Made by a program: the position numbers and the translations under genes
Shown here: positions 8,784 to 16,752 of the stretch, one piece after another
Position numbering within the stretch: position 1 is the first letter of the stretch
Layout: each line of letters begins with the position of its first letter
Notes under the pieces: model-generated
What the model saw: the letters and a program-made list of their open reading frames with translations, nothing else
What the model was told of the DNA's origin: nothing
The model's database searches: none
DNA from: UBA2882 sp051877575
GTDB lineage: Bacteria > Bacillota > Clostridia > Lachnospirales > Lachnospiraceae
Direction: 5' to 3'
Assembly: GCA_051877575.1 (NCBI GenBank)
Contig: JBJEJA010000047.1
Coordinates: 62,001 to 126,000, forward strand
Length of the DNA stretch: 64,000 bases

Positions 8784-9479
8784 CTAGTATGTAAACAACT
8801 GTACCCAGTAGTTTACACCGTTTGCGTCCTGATAATGGCCGACGCCGATGTTTTTAAAGTTCTTATTTAAGATATTTGCACGATGTCCATCGCTGTTCAT
8901 CCAGCCTTCCATGACCTGTTCGGGAGATTTCTGCCCCCAGGCAATATTTTCGCCACTGCCTCGGAAAGATAAACCTTGTTCCTTTAATGCGCTGCTAAAG
9001 CTGCTTCCGTTGGGTCTTGTATGAGAGAAGCTTTGTTTGATTTCTTTTGCCCGTACATTTGCCGCTGCGGTAATTTCTGCATTCATTTCAAGTGCGGGAA
9101 GACCTGCCTTTGCTCGCTCTTTATTGACCAACTGTACGATCTGTTCGGCGTAGGAGAGCGCTTCTTCATTCTCGATTCCGGTATCGGGATCCTGAACATC
9201 AGGAATTTCTGCCGCCGGCGGAGTTGATGTTTCCGGTGTGTTTGTATCCGGCTTTCCGGTACCGGGACAAAGATTTTCGATATTTTCAACGGTAATGCCC
9301 AGCTCTTTTAATTTTTGAGTTAAGCTTTCGGTTCCCTGACCGATATAGACTTTATAGCAGTTTCCTGATTGCACTTTTGTTGTGCACGATTTTGTTGCTG
9401 CATAAGTAGTCAGCGGGGTGCCGGTGACTGCAATTACTGCCGATAATAGTGTCATGGATAATAATGTTTTTTTCTTCAT
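8784..9479 (-). CDS. Secreted CAP/SCP-domain protein (YkwD-like)
   Basis: 231 residues. A signal peptide (KKKTLLSMTLLSAVIAVTG, cleavage near the TYAA segment) is followed by a short conserved-looking domain with two cysteines, a Pro/Thr-rich linker (about 98-130) and a C-terminal CAP domain. The CAP signatures are NKERAKAGLPAL, FSHTRPNGSSF, GENIAWGQ, WMNSDGHRANIL and GVGHYQDANGVNYWVQLF. CAP proteins in Firmicutes are secreted and often linked to the envelope or spores; no enzymatic activity is established for most. It has its own terminator and an upstream cluster of 11-bp phased repeats suggesting regulated expression. The ribosome site is AAGAGGAAG. Confidence 0.92.
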   Translation of the reverse strand: MKKKTLLSMTLLSAVIAVTGTPLTTYAATKSCTTKVQSGNCYKVYIGQGTESLTQKLKELGITVENIENLCPGTGKPDTNTPETSTPPAAEIPDVQDPDTGIENEEALSYAEQIVQLVNKERAKAGLPALEMNAEITAAANVRAKEIKQSFSHTRPNGSSFSSALKEQGLSFRGSGENIAWGQKSPEQVMEGWMNSDGHRANILNKNFKNIGVGHYQDANGVNYWVQLFTY

Positions 9480-9496
9480 ATCACTTCCTCTTTAAA

Positions 9497-9535
9497 TGTT
9501 ACATAATTGTTACGAAAATAATACTAACATGTTAC
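9497..9535. promoter_or_regulatory. Four 11-bp phased hexamers upstream of the CAP gene, OmpR-family-type operator
   Basis: TGTTAC occurs at 9497, 9508 and 9530, with a related TAATAC at 9519, all separated by exactly 5 bp. Direct hexamers with N5 spacers are how OmpR-family response regulators bind. TGTTAC-N5-TGTTAC satisfies the WalR consensus TGTWAH-N5-TGTWAH; the other strand (GTAACA) is one base from the PhoP unit TTAACA. It lies 18-56 bp upstream of the CAP start codon. Confidence 0.55.
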
Positions 9536-9598
9536 AAAAGGGAATACTACAAGCAAAAATTTCCATTGCAATTTATAAGCATAAAATAGCAAAATTCT

Positions 9599-9616
9599 TT
9601 GACAGTTTTTTAACAA
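9599..9616. promoter_or_regulatory. Candidate Rex operator overlapping the rex -35 box
   Basis: The 18 bp read TTGACAG-TTTT-TTAACAA. The right half is a perfect match to the clostridial Rex consensus TTGTTAA-N4-TTAACAA; the left half matches 4 of 7. It covers the -35 element, which is the position expected for autorepression. Confidence 0.4.
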
Positions 9617-9627
9617 AAAGCTATAAT
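9599..9627 (+). promoter_or_regulatory. Sigma-A promoter of rex
   Basis: TTGACA (9599-9604), 17-bp spacer, TATAAT (9622-9627): a full consensus match. It is 30 bp upstream of the GTG start and its ribosome site. Confidence 0.88.
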
Positions 9628-9657
9628 AAAGATATCTTTATTTAGGGGGCAAATACT

Positions 9658-10302
9658 GTGGAAGAAAAAGGAATTTCACAGGCTGTTATAAGCCGATTGC
9701 CGAGGTATTTCAGATATTTGGGCGAGTTAAAAGACGAAGGCGTGGAACGGGTGTCTTCCCAGGAATTAAGCGAGATCATGAAAGTAACTGCTTCGCAGAT
9801 CCGTCAGGATTTCAATAACTTTGGCGGTTTCGGTCAGCAGGGTTACGGATACAATGTTGAATATCTGTATACAGAGATCGGCAAGATATTAGGGCTGGAC
9901 AAGAAACATCATCTTGTATTGATCGGTGCCGGAAATCTGGGACAGGCAATTGCCAATTACATGAATTTTGAAAAACGCGGTTTTATCATCCGCGGGATAT
10001 TCGATATCAATCCTGATTTAATCGGTAGAAAGGTGCGGGACATTGAAGTGCGGCCGATGGATGAGCTGGAAATGTTCATCAGGGACCACGATATCGATAT
10101 TGGGGTGTTGGCTATACCGAAAACTGCGGCGGTTGATGTGGCAAACCGTCTGGTAAAGTGCAATATCAAAGCAATCTGGAATTTTGCCCATGTGGATTTA
10201 AATGTTCCGGAGGGTGTTCTGGTGGAAAATGTTCACTTATCGGACAGCCTGATGAAACTATCCTACAATATCAACCGTTATGAAGCATCAAAGAAGCGGT
10301 AA
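9658..10302 (+). CDS. rex: Redox-sensing transcriptional repressor Rex
   Basis: 214 residues, standard length. The N-terminal winged helix (RYFRYLGELKDEGVERVSS, then TASQIRQDFNNFGGFGQQGYGY) is followed by a Rossmann domain with GAGNLGQA at about 90-97. Rex senses the NADH/NAD+ ratio and represses fermentation and respiration genes when NADH is low. It starts at GTG behind an AGGGGG ribosome site and a perfect sigma-A promoter. It probably leads an operon with the next, uncharacterised gene. Confidence 0.96.
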   Translation: MEEKGISQAVISRLPRYFRYLGELKDEGVERVSSQELSEIMKVTASQIRQDFNNFGGFGQQGYGYNVEYLYTEIGKILGLDKKHHLVLIGAGNLGQAIANYMNFEKRGFIIRGIFDINPDLIGRKVRDIEVRPMDELEMFIRDHDIDIGVLAIPKTAAVDVANRLVKCNIKAIWNFAHVDLNVPEGVLVENVHLSDSLMKLSYNINRYEASKKR

Positions 10303-10322
10303 ATGATTAAGAAGGTGATTTT

Positions 10323-10976
10323 GTGGCAAAAAGTGAAAATGATTTTAAAGAAGCGTTGGCGGGGAAAAAATTTCCTATCCTGACACTGGATAATAAATGG
10401 CATTTACTTTTTACCCAGCATAATCAGAATAAAGAAATTGTCAGGCTTTCCGAAGAATTAAATGCGCTTCTGGCCAAACAGGGCGGCTTGAATAATGATA
10501 TCAAAGACATACGGAAACTGAAAGCGAAGTTGATGGATGAGATTGTTTCCGGAATGGACGGGACGGGATTGTCTCCCAAGGATATGGAAGATCATAAGAG
10601 ATTGATCAACGAGTGTAACGAAAAGATAGATGCCTGTCAGGATGAATTGCTGGATCTGCCCAGAGAGATTGAGCAGGTCAATTATCAGCTGATGCTGGCA
10701 ACTATGTCGGTCTGTTATGAAGCAATGGAAAGCAATACGGAAGAGATTGCCGAAATCTCAGACTGGATCAGCAATATCCGGGTGGAATTAAAAAAGAATG
10801 TGATCAGAAAGCAGGAAAAGGAATGGCTCAACCAGGAAATGTATTCGTATATGCATGATATTTTTGGGCCGGACGTGATTGAAATATTTGACATGAAATA
10901 CGATCCTTCGGGAAGCATATTAAAAAAATCAACGGACACAAAGCCGGAAGAAAAGAAAGACGAGAGTAAATCATAA
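10323..10976 (+). CDS. Uncharacterised coiled-coil protein downstream of rex
   Basis: 217 residues, no signal peptide or membrane segment. I do not recognise a named family. The sequence is charged and mostly helical, with coiled-coil-like stretches around residues 45-120 (LNALLAKQGGLNNDIKDIRK; INECNEKIDACQDELLDLPR) and a lysine/glutamate-rich tail. It starts at GTG behind AAGAAGGTG, 20 bp after rex, and precedes nnrD/E by 22 bp, so it is probably co-transcribed. A structural or regulatory role is possible, but nothing in the sequence decides this. Confidence 0.8.
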   Translation: MAKSENDFKEALAGKKFPILTLDNKWHLLFTQHNQNKEIVRLSEELNALLAKQGGLNNDIKDIRKLKAKLMDEIVSGMDGTGLSPKDMEDHKRLINECNEKIDACQDELLDLPREIEQVNYQLMLATMSVCYEAMESNTEEIAEISDWISNIRVELKKNVIRKQEKEWLNQEMYSYMHDIFGPDVIEIFDMKYDPSGSILKKSTDTKPEEKKDESKS

Positions 10977-10998
10977 TCTTCCGGGAAAGGAGTTATCG

Positions 10999-12543
10999 GT
11001 GAACTATGTTGTTACTTCAGCCGAAATGCAGTCGGCGGATCAATATACATCTGAAAAACTTGGATTACCCTCTCTTGTATTAATGGAGCGTGCAGCTTTG
11101 GCTGTTGCGGATGAAATCTGTAAGCTTTTTGAACGACAAAAGGGACAGAAAAGGGTAAAAGTCTGTATCGCATGCGGTAGCGGAAATAACGGCGGGGACG
11201 GATTTGCGTTGGGGCGTATTTTAAATGAACGAGGTTTTTCCGTTCATTTTTTTATGGCGGAAGAAACAGAGAAGTGTTCGGAAGCAAATCGTATACAAAG
11301 AAAAATATCGGAAAATCTGGGACTTGCAGTTAGCACAGGGCAACCTGTAGAAGAATACGATATTATTGTAGATGCTGTTTTCGGAACAGGACTTCATCGG
11401 GAGCTTACAGGCAGTTACCGTCAATTGATCGAGTCCCTAAACGGGAAAGACGGATGGAAAGTAGCTGTCGATATTCCTTCCGGGATTCATGCTGATAACG
11501 GAACAATCCTCGGCTGTGCGTTTGAAGCAGATCTGACGGTTACCTTTGCATTTTATAAATGGGGACAGTTGTTATATCCGGGAAAAGCATATTGCGGAAA
11601 GACAATCTGCGCGGATATCGGTATCCCGGAAAATGCGTTGTGTGAGAAAAGACCTTTCGGAAGAATGCTTCAGACGTCGGATATTGCATACCATATGCCG
11701 AAGAGAACGGCAGACAGCCATAAAGGAACCTATGGAAAAGCCGGTATCATTGCGGGATCCGAGCAAATGGGCGGCGCAGCCATACTTTGCAGCAGAGCGG
11801 CAATGAAAATGGGTGTGGGCTATACCAAGGTCATGACGGAAAAGACCAATCGGGATCCTGTGCTTGCTGCACTTCCGGAGGCGTTGCTTTATTTATATGA
11901 AAACTATCAATATCCTATGGATAAATTGTCGGACTGCGATGCCATAGCCATCGGCCCCGGAATAGGAACGGGCAGGGGATCCGAGGGACTGTTGGAAGCC
12001 GCACTGGAGCAATATTGCTGCTCTCTGGTGATCGATGCGGACGGCATCAATATTTTGGGGATGCGGGACGACCTGAAAGAGAAATTGAGACAATATACCA
12101 AAAAGACAGAAGAAAAGGGATGTACAGTCATTTTGACACCCCATAAAAAAGAATTTTCAAGGCTGACCGGAATTGCCATGAATGCCGGCCCGGAGGAATG
12201 GCATCAAAAGGCGCTGGAAACGGTGGCAGATTTAAACGCGGTTCTTGTGCTAAAGGATGCAGCAACGCGTATTTATACACCGGACGGAACCGTTTATGTC
12301 AATACAACGGGAAATCCGGGAATGTCCACTGCGGGCAGCGGAGATGTGCTGACCGGCATTATATGCGGACTTCTGACACAAGTGAACGACGGGGTCATGG
12401 CAGCCGTTTTGGGAGTTTACCTGCACGGAATGTGCGGCGATTATGCGGCAGAAGAAGGGAATCCCTATGCTTTGACGGCAATGGATATGGTAGAGGCTTT
12501 AAAATACGTACTAAAAGGAGATGCCAAAGATGAATCATTATGA
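10999..12543 (+). CDS. nnr: Bifunctional NAD(P)H-hydrate epimerase / ADP-dependent NAD(P)H-hydrate dehydratase
   Basis: 514 residues. The N-terminal YjeF_N epimerase (about 1-215) has CIACGSGNNGGDGFALGR and VDAVFGTGL. The C-terminal ribokinase-like dehydratase (about 225-505) has KGTYGKAGIIAGS, GPGIG, LTPHKKEF and the NTTGNPGMSTAGSGDVLTG nucleotide site. Together they repair hydrated NADH and NADPH: the epimerase interconverts the R and S forms and the dehydratase regenerates the cofactor using ADP. GTG start behind AAAGGAG. The end overlaps the start of alr by 14 bp, as in many Firmicutes where this pair is linked. Confidence 0.95.
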   Translation: MNYVVTSAEMQSADQYTSEKLGLPSLVLMERAALAVADEICKLFERQKGQKRVKVCIACGSGNNGGDGFALGRILNERGFSVHFFMAEETEKCSEANRIQRKISENLGLAVSTGQPVEEYDIIVDAVFGTGLHRELTGSYRQLIESLNGKDGWKVAVDIPSGIHADNGTILGCAFEADLTVTFAFYKWGQLLYPGKAYCGKTICADIGIPENALCEKRPFGRMLQTSDIAYHMPKRTADSHKGTYGKAGIIAGSEQMGGAAILCSRAAMKMGVGYTKVMTEKTNRDPVLAALPEALLYLYENYQYPMDKLSDCDAIAIGPGIGTGRGSEGLLEAALEQYCCSLVIDADGINILGMRDDLKEKLRQYTKKTEEKGCTVILTPHKKEFSRLTGIAMNAGPEEWHQKALETVADLNAVLVLKDAATRIYTPDGTVYVNTTGNPGMSTAGSGDVLTGIICGLLTQVNDGVMAAVLGVYLHGMCGDYAAEEGNPYALTAMDMVEALKYVLKGDAKDESL

Positions 12544-13708
12544 CAGAGTGTGTGCCGATATCGATTTGGATGCGATCCACTATAATATGGAACAGATGCA
12601 TGGGAATTTAAAACCGGGCACAAAAATGATGGGTGTAATAAAGACGGATGCTTACGGGCACGGGGCTGTTCAGATCGGAAAAGAACTGGAAAAACTGGAT
12701 TATGTATTCGGTATGGCAGTTGCAACGGCCGAGGAAGCGTTGATTTTGAGACATTGCGGCATCACAAAGCCCATTTTGATTCTGGGATATGTTTTTCCGT
12801 ATGCTTATGAGGAACTGATCAGGGCCGATGTACGGATGACGGTTTTCAGAACCGATATGATAGAACAAATAGATGCGTGTGCCGCCAAGATCGGGAAAAA
12901 TGCATTGATACATATCAAAGTGGATACTGCAATGAGCAGAATCGGTGTCAGACCGGATGACAGCGGTCTTTCCTTTATCAAAACGTGCCTTTCCATGAAA
13001 CACCTGCAGGCAGAGGGCATTTTTACGCATTTTGCAAAAGCGGATGAAACAGATAAAACAGCTGTGAAAAAACAGCTGGGCATATATCGGGAATTTTTAA
13101 AACGTGCGGAAACGGAAACAGGTTATGTCTTTCCTATTAAACATTGTTCCAACAGTGCGGGGATAGTAGAAATTCCCGATGCCAACATGGATATGGTAAG
13201 AGCGGGCATTACGCTTTATGGTTTGTGGCCTTCTGATGAGGTGTCTAAAGATATCATTTCTTTAAAGCCGGTATTATCTTTGAAAAGCCATATCGTTTTT
13301 GTGAAGGAGATCACAAAAGGAACCTGTGTCAGCTACGGAGGAACCTTTCGGGCGGAGAAAAATATGCGGATTGCCACAATTCCGGTCGGTTACGGGGACG
13401 GATATCCCAGAGGATTGTCCAACAAAGGCAGTGTACTGATACATGGCAGGCGTGCGCCGGTCTGCGGAAGAGTCTGTATGGATCAGTTTATGGTAGACAT
13501 TACGGATATCCCCGAAGCAGGAGAAGGCGATGAAGTTGTTTTGATCGGGGCAATGGGAGATGACCGTATTACCATGGAAGAGCTTGGAAATTTAAGCGGC
13601 AGATTTAATTATGAACTGGCATGCGATCTCGGAAAACGCATCCCTCGGGTGTTTTACAGAAACGGACAATTGGTCGATACCAAGGATTATTATACGGACT
13701 ACAGATAG
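12530..13708 (+). CDS. alr: Alanine racemase
   Basis: About 392 residues. This PLP enzyme makes D-alanine for peptidoglycan. The PLP lysine lies in GVIKTDAYGHG near the N-terminus, and the second catalytic tyrosine is in CVSYGGTFRA. The C-terminal beta domain has IPVGYGDGYPRGL and GRVCMDQFMVDI. I chose ATG 12530 over ATG 12521 because the AAAGGAG ribosome site (12514-12520) abuts 12521 but is 9 bp from 12530. It overlaps the nnr stop in another frame and precedes mazF, the same order as alr-ndoA in Bacillus. Confidence 0.95.
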   Translation: MNHYDRVCADIDLDAIHYNMEQMHGNLKPGTKMMGVIKTDAYGHGAVQIGKELEKLDYVFGMAVATAEEALILRHCGITKPILILGYVFPYAYEELIRADVRMTVFRTDMIEQIDACAAKIGKNALIHIKVDTAMSRIGVRPDDSGLSFIKTCLSMKHLQAEGIFTHFAKADETDKTAVKKQLGIYREFLKRAETETGYVFPIKHCSNSAGIVEIPDANMDMVRAGITLYGLWPSDEVSKDIISLKPVLSLKSHIVFVKEITKGTCVSYGGTFRAEKNMRIATIPVGYGDGYPRGLSNKGSVLIHGRRAPVCGRVCMDQFMVDITDIPEAGEGDEVVLIGAMGDDRITMEELGNLSGRFNYELACDLGKRIPRVFYRNGQLVDTKDYYTDYR

Positions 13709-13785
13709 AAAAATTTTTTATGAAAGTATACAACCGCAAAAAGTGGGCAATACTGTTTGCAAATGCTGAAAGGGGTTGTAGTGAC

Positions 13786-14127
13786 TTGAAACGAGGAGAT
13801 ATTTATTATGCTGATTTAAGACCGGTGGTAGGTTCGGAACAGGGTGGAATCAGACCGGTTGTCATTGTCCAGAATGATGTGGGAAACCGTCATAGTCCTA
13901 CGGTGATCGTAGCCGCAGTAACATCAAAGTTGAATAAGGCAAAGCTGCCGACACATATCGAGCTGTCTGCGGAAAAATATCATCTGGTAAAGGATTCCGT
14001 GATTTTACTGGAACAGCTTCGTACTATTGATAAATCAAGATTGAAGGATAAAATATGTCATCTGGACGGTGAGGTAATGGGAAGGATAGACAAAGGGCTT
14101 AAAATCAGTCTGGAGCTTTGTACATAA
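13786..14127 (+). CDS. mazF: MazF/PemK-family mRNA interferase toxin, no visible antitoxin
   Basis: 113 residues from a TTG start: KRGDIYYADLRPVVGSEQGG then IRPVVIVQNDVGN, the standard N-terminus of the NdoA/MazF family, which cleaves mRNA at short sequence motifs. The TTG at 13786 has AAAGGGG 10 bp upstream; the longer reading from ATG 13720 adds 22 residues unlike the family and has no ribosome site. In Bacillus the antitoxin ndoAI lies between alr and ndoA. Here the 77-bp gap after alr has no room for it, so the toxin looks unpaired at this locus. Confidence 0.9.
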   Translation: MKRGDIYYADLRPVVGSEQGGIRPVVIVQNDVGNRHSPTVIVAAVTSKLNKAKLPTHIELSAEKYHLVKDSVILLEQLRTIDKSRLKDKICHLDGEVMGRIDKGLKISLELCT

Positions 14128-14135
14128 GAGCTTTG

Positions 14136-14164
14136 TTGACGAATGTTGTACAAAATGATATATT
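14136..14164 (+). promoter_or_regulatory. Sigma-A promoter upstream of the CorC/HlyC gene
   Basis: TTGACG (14136-14141), 17-bp spacer, TATATT (14159-14164), starting 9 bp after the mazF stop codon and ending 28 bp before the next start. Confidence 0.65.
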
Positions 14165-14192
14165 CTAATTTGAGATTTTTTAGAAGGAGAAC

Positions 14193-15542
14193 ATGAGAAT
14201 GGATGATGCCTTGTGGACTGTCAGTGCGATTTCGTTTGTTGTGCTGCTGGCAGTCGAGGTAATTTATTACGGATTTGGTTCCGCGATTCAGAATCTGAAT
14301 ATATCCCAGATCAAAGAAAGTGCGGAAGAAAACGAAAATAAGAAAAGCAGACAGATTCTTCAGCTGGCGGAAAATCCCCAAAAATATGTCAATACGGTCC
14401 AGCTGTTGGTAACCTGTATTCAATTGGTAATCGGCGGATATTTTATCAGAGTATTCCAGAATGTGATAGATAACCCGATTCACAATCTTTTGGGGCGGTA
14501 TCAGACGGCCACCAATATTGTCAGCCTTTTAATCAGCGGCTTTGTCATGCTGTTTATGATATTGACATTCGGTGTTCTGGTTCCCAAAAAAGTAGGAGCA
14601 AAATATGCAAAAAGCTGGGCTTATGCATTTATCGGTCCGATTGTTCTTGTAAATAAGCTGTTGACACCGTTAACCGGGTTTATGAACATTGTTTCCAATG
14701 TAGTCATACGGATATTCGGAATCAGACCGGGAGAAGATGAAGGGGATGTGACAGAAGAGGAAATTCTCTCTATGGTAAACGAAGGCCACGAACAGGGTGT
14801 GCTTCGTGCCTCAGAAGCGGAAATGATATCCAATATTTTTGAATTTTCCGATAAGGAAGCCAAAGATATTATGACACATCGCTCCAATATCATCGGCATC
14901 GACGGGAATATGTCTTTAAAGGAAGCGGTAAACTTCATGCTTTCCGAGGCAAACAGCAGATATCCCGTTTACATAGATAATTTTGATCATATTATCGGTA
15001 TCATTCATTTAAAGGATGCCTGCCGGATGCTGGAAAACGGCAAAGACGGGGGCAGATCCATTAAAAATATCCGCGGATTGATCAGAGAGGCGAATTTTAT
15101 TCCGGAGACGAGAAAAATAGATGTTCTTTTCAAAAATATGCAGTCGATCAAGACCCATGTGGTGATTGTCATTGATGAATACGGTCAGACATCGGGTTTG
15201 ATTACAATGGAAGACATTTTGGAAGAGATCGTCGGTAATATTTTTGATGAATATGATGATGAAGAAGCTTTTATCGAACAAAAGGGAGAAGACTGTTATG
15301 AGATCGACGGGCTGACTCCTCTTGAGGAATTGGGAGAGGAGCTTGACATCGACTTTTCCAATGAAGAATATGAAACATTGAACGGGCTGATGATTTCCTA
15401 TCTGGAGAGAATCCCTGATGACAACGAAGAATTTGATATGGATTACGACGGTTACAACTTTAAGGTGTTGGCTGTTGAGAATAAAACCATTAAAAGGGTG
15501 CTGGTTTCCAAAAACCCCGAGAAACAAGAAGGAGAAAAATAG
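14193..15542 (+). CDS. CNNM/CorC-HlyC family membrane protein with CBS pair
   Basis: 449 residues. The N-terminal DUF21/CNNM domain has about three or four membrane segments (residues 5-30, 65-90, 100-130, 140-160). Then come a tandem CBS pair (IMTHRSNIIGIDG; TRKIDVLFKNMQSIKTHVVIV, DEYGQTSGLITMEDILEEIVG) and the C-terminal CorC_HlyC domain (IDGLTPLEELGEELDID). Family members are linked to Mg2+ or other cation efflux and bind nucleotides through the CBS pair. ATG at 14193 and ATG at 14199 are both near AGAAGGAG; the second has better spacing. Confidence 0.9.
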   Translation: MRMDDALWTVSAISFVVLLAVEVIYYGFGSAIQNLNISQIKESAEENENKKSRQILQLAENPQKYVNTVQLLVTCIQLVIGGYFIRVFQNVIDNPIHNLLGRYQTATNIVSLLISGFVMLFMILTFGVLVPKKVGAKYAKSWAYAFIGPIVLVNKLLTPLTGFMNIVSNVVIRIFGIRPGEDEGDVTEEEILSMVNEGHEQGVLRASEAEMISNIFEFSDKEAKDIMTHRSNIIGIDGNMSLKEAVNFMLSEANSRYPVYIDNFDHIIGIIHLKDACRMLENGKDGGRSIKNIRGLIREANFIPETRKIDVLFKNMQSIKTHVVIVIDEYGQTSGLITMEDILEEIVGNIFDEYDDEEAFIEQKGEDCYEIDGLTPLEELGEELDIDFSNEEYETLNGLMISYLERIPDDNEEFDMDYDGYNFKVLAVENKTIKRVLVSKNPEKQEGEK

Positions 15543-15543
15543 T

Positions 15544-16272
15544 ATGTCAGGACATTCAAAGTTTGCAAACATTAAGCACAAAAAAGAAAAAAACGATGCG
15601 GCAAAAGGAAAAATTTTTACCATTATCGGTAGAGAAATTGCAGTTGCGGTAAAAGAAGGCGGACCGGATCCGGCTAATAATTTCAAGCTGGCGCAGGTGA
15701 TTGCCAAGGCAAAAGCCAATAATATGCCAAACGATACCATTGAAAGAGGAATTAAAAGAGCAGCGGGAGAAGACGGAGCTGTCAATTACGAGCATGTTAC
15801 TTATGAAGGCTACGGACCCAATGGTATTGCCATTATTGTAGAAGCATTAACGGATAATAAAAACCGTACTGCCGCAGATGTCAGAAGTGCATTTACAAAG
15901 GGTGGCGGAAATATCGGAACACCCGGCTGTGTGTCTTTTATGTTTGATGAAAAGGGACAGATTATTATTGATAAGGAAGAGTGCGATCTGGATGCGGATG
16001 ATCTGATGATGATGGCGCTGGATGCGGGAGCGGAAGATTTTTCCGAGGAAGAAGACAGTTTTGAAATTATTACAGCACCCGACGATTTTCAGGCGGTATA
16101 TGATGCTTTGGCAGAGCAGAAACTTCCTTTTGCATCTGCGGAAGTGACGATGATTCCTCAAAATTATGTGGAGTTGACCGATGAAAATGCGATCAAGCAG
16201 TTGAACCGTACTTTGGATCTGTTGGATGAAAGTGATGATGTTCAGGCAGTATATCACAACTGGGATGAATAA
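15544..16272 (+). CDS. yebC: YebC/PmpR-family protein
   Basis: 242 residues, full family length: MSGHSKFANIKHKKEKNDAA at the N-terminus, with GGPDPANNFKLAQVIAKAKA and a central EGYGPNGIAIIVEALTDN. YebC proteins were called transcription regulators; recent work ties some to translation of proline-rich stretches. The ORF stays open further upstream, but the AAGGAG ribosome site and the universal MSGHSK start fix ATG 15544. It begins immediately after the CorC-type gene. Confidence 0.95.
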   Translation: MSGHSKFANIKHKKEKNDAAKGKIFTIIGREIAVAVKEGGPDPANNFKLAQVIAKAKANNMPNDTIERGIKRAAGEDGAVNYEHVTYEGYGPNGIAIIVEALTDNKNRTAADVRSAFTKGGGNIGTPGCVSFMFDEKGQIIIDKEECDLDADDLMMMALDAGAEDFSEEEDSFEIITAPDDFQAVYDALAEQKLPFASAEVTMIPQNYVELTDENAIKQLNRTLDLLDESDDVQAVYHNWDE

Positions 16273-16288
16273 GAAAACGGAGTGAAAT

Positions 16289-16741
16289 ATGGATATTCGC
16301 GAAACGATCGGAAAGCTTTTTGAATATGAAGAGATGGGGCTTCGCAGATTTTCGAAGGAGACTTATGCGCCTTCCTTTGAAAAATTTCAGGAAATTGCGG
16401 TGGAATTTGACAGGGAATTAGACCGTTTATATGAAGAGTCCGAGGATGAGAGTGCCTTTTGTGTTCAAATATCGGAAGCCTTTGTGGCGTATATCAGAGA
16501 AAACGATAATCCGGAACTTTCCAGAGGGAAACAGGAGGAAGTACGGCGGAATCATAATCTTTTTATGGCAACCTATGTGCTGCCCCATATTATGGAAATG
16601 AGAAATTCCTATTATAAGGAGCTGGCACAAGCGATTGAAAAAAGCTGGAGTGCTGCTTTTAAGAACAGTAAGATCAAGGCGGCAACCTATGAAACGGTAG
16701 CAGGCGGTTTCCAGCGAAAACTATTTGGGTTTAGTTTGTAA
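16289..16741 (+). CDS. Uncharacterised 150-residue protein
   Basis: I do not recognise a family. The protein is soluble, acidic and rich in helix-forming residues (for example FEKFQEIAVEFDRELDRLYE), with no signal peptide or cysteine motif. The start has an ACGGAG ribosome site. It lies 16 bp after yebC and 11 bp before metY, so it reads as a co-transcribed member of this housekeeping run. Confidence 0.75.
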   Translation: MDIRETIGKLFEYEEMGLRRFSKETYAPSFEKFQEIAVEFDRELDRLYEESEDESAFCVQISEAFVAYIRENDNPELSRGKQEEVRRNHNLFMATYVLPHIMEMRNSYYKELAQAIEKSWSAAFKNSKIKAATYETVAGGFQRKLFGFSL

Positions 16742-16752
16742 AGGAGAGGAAA

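Noticed and set aside
13621..13785. Long N-terminal extension of MazF
   Set aside because: The frame is open into alr, but the extension is unlike the family and the TTG at 13786 has the ribosome site.
16742..16752. SAM riboswitch or T-box for metY
   Set aside because: The gap is 11 bp; there is no room.
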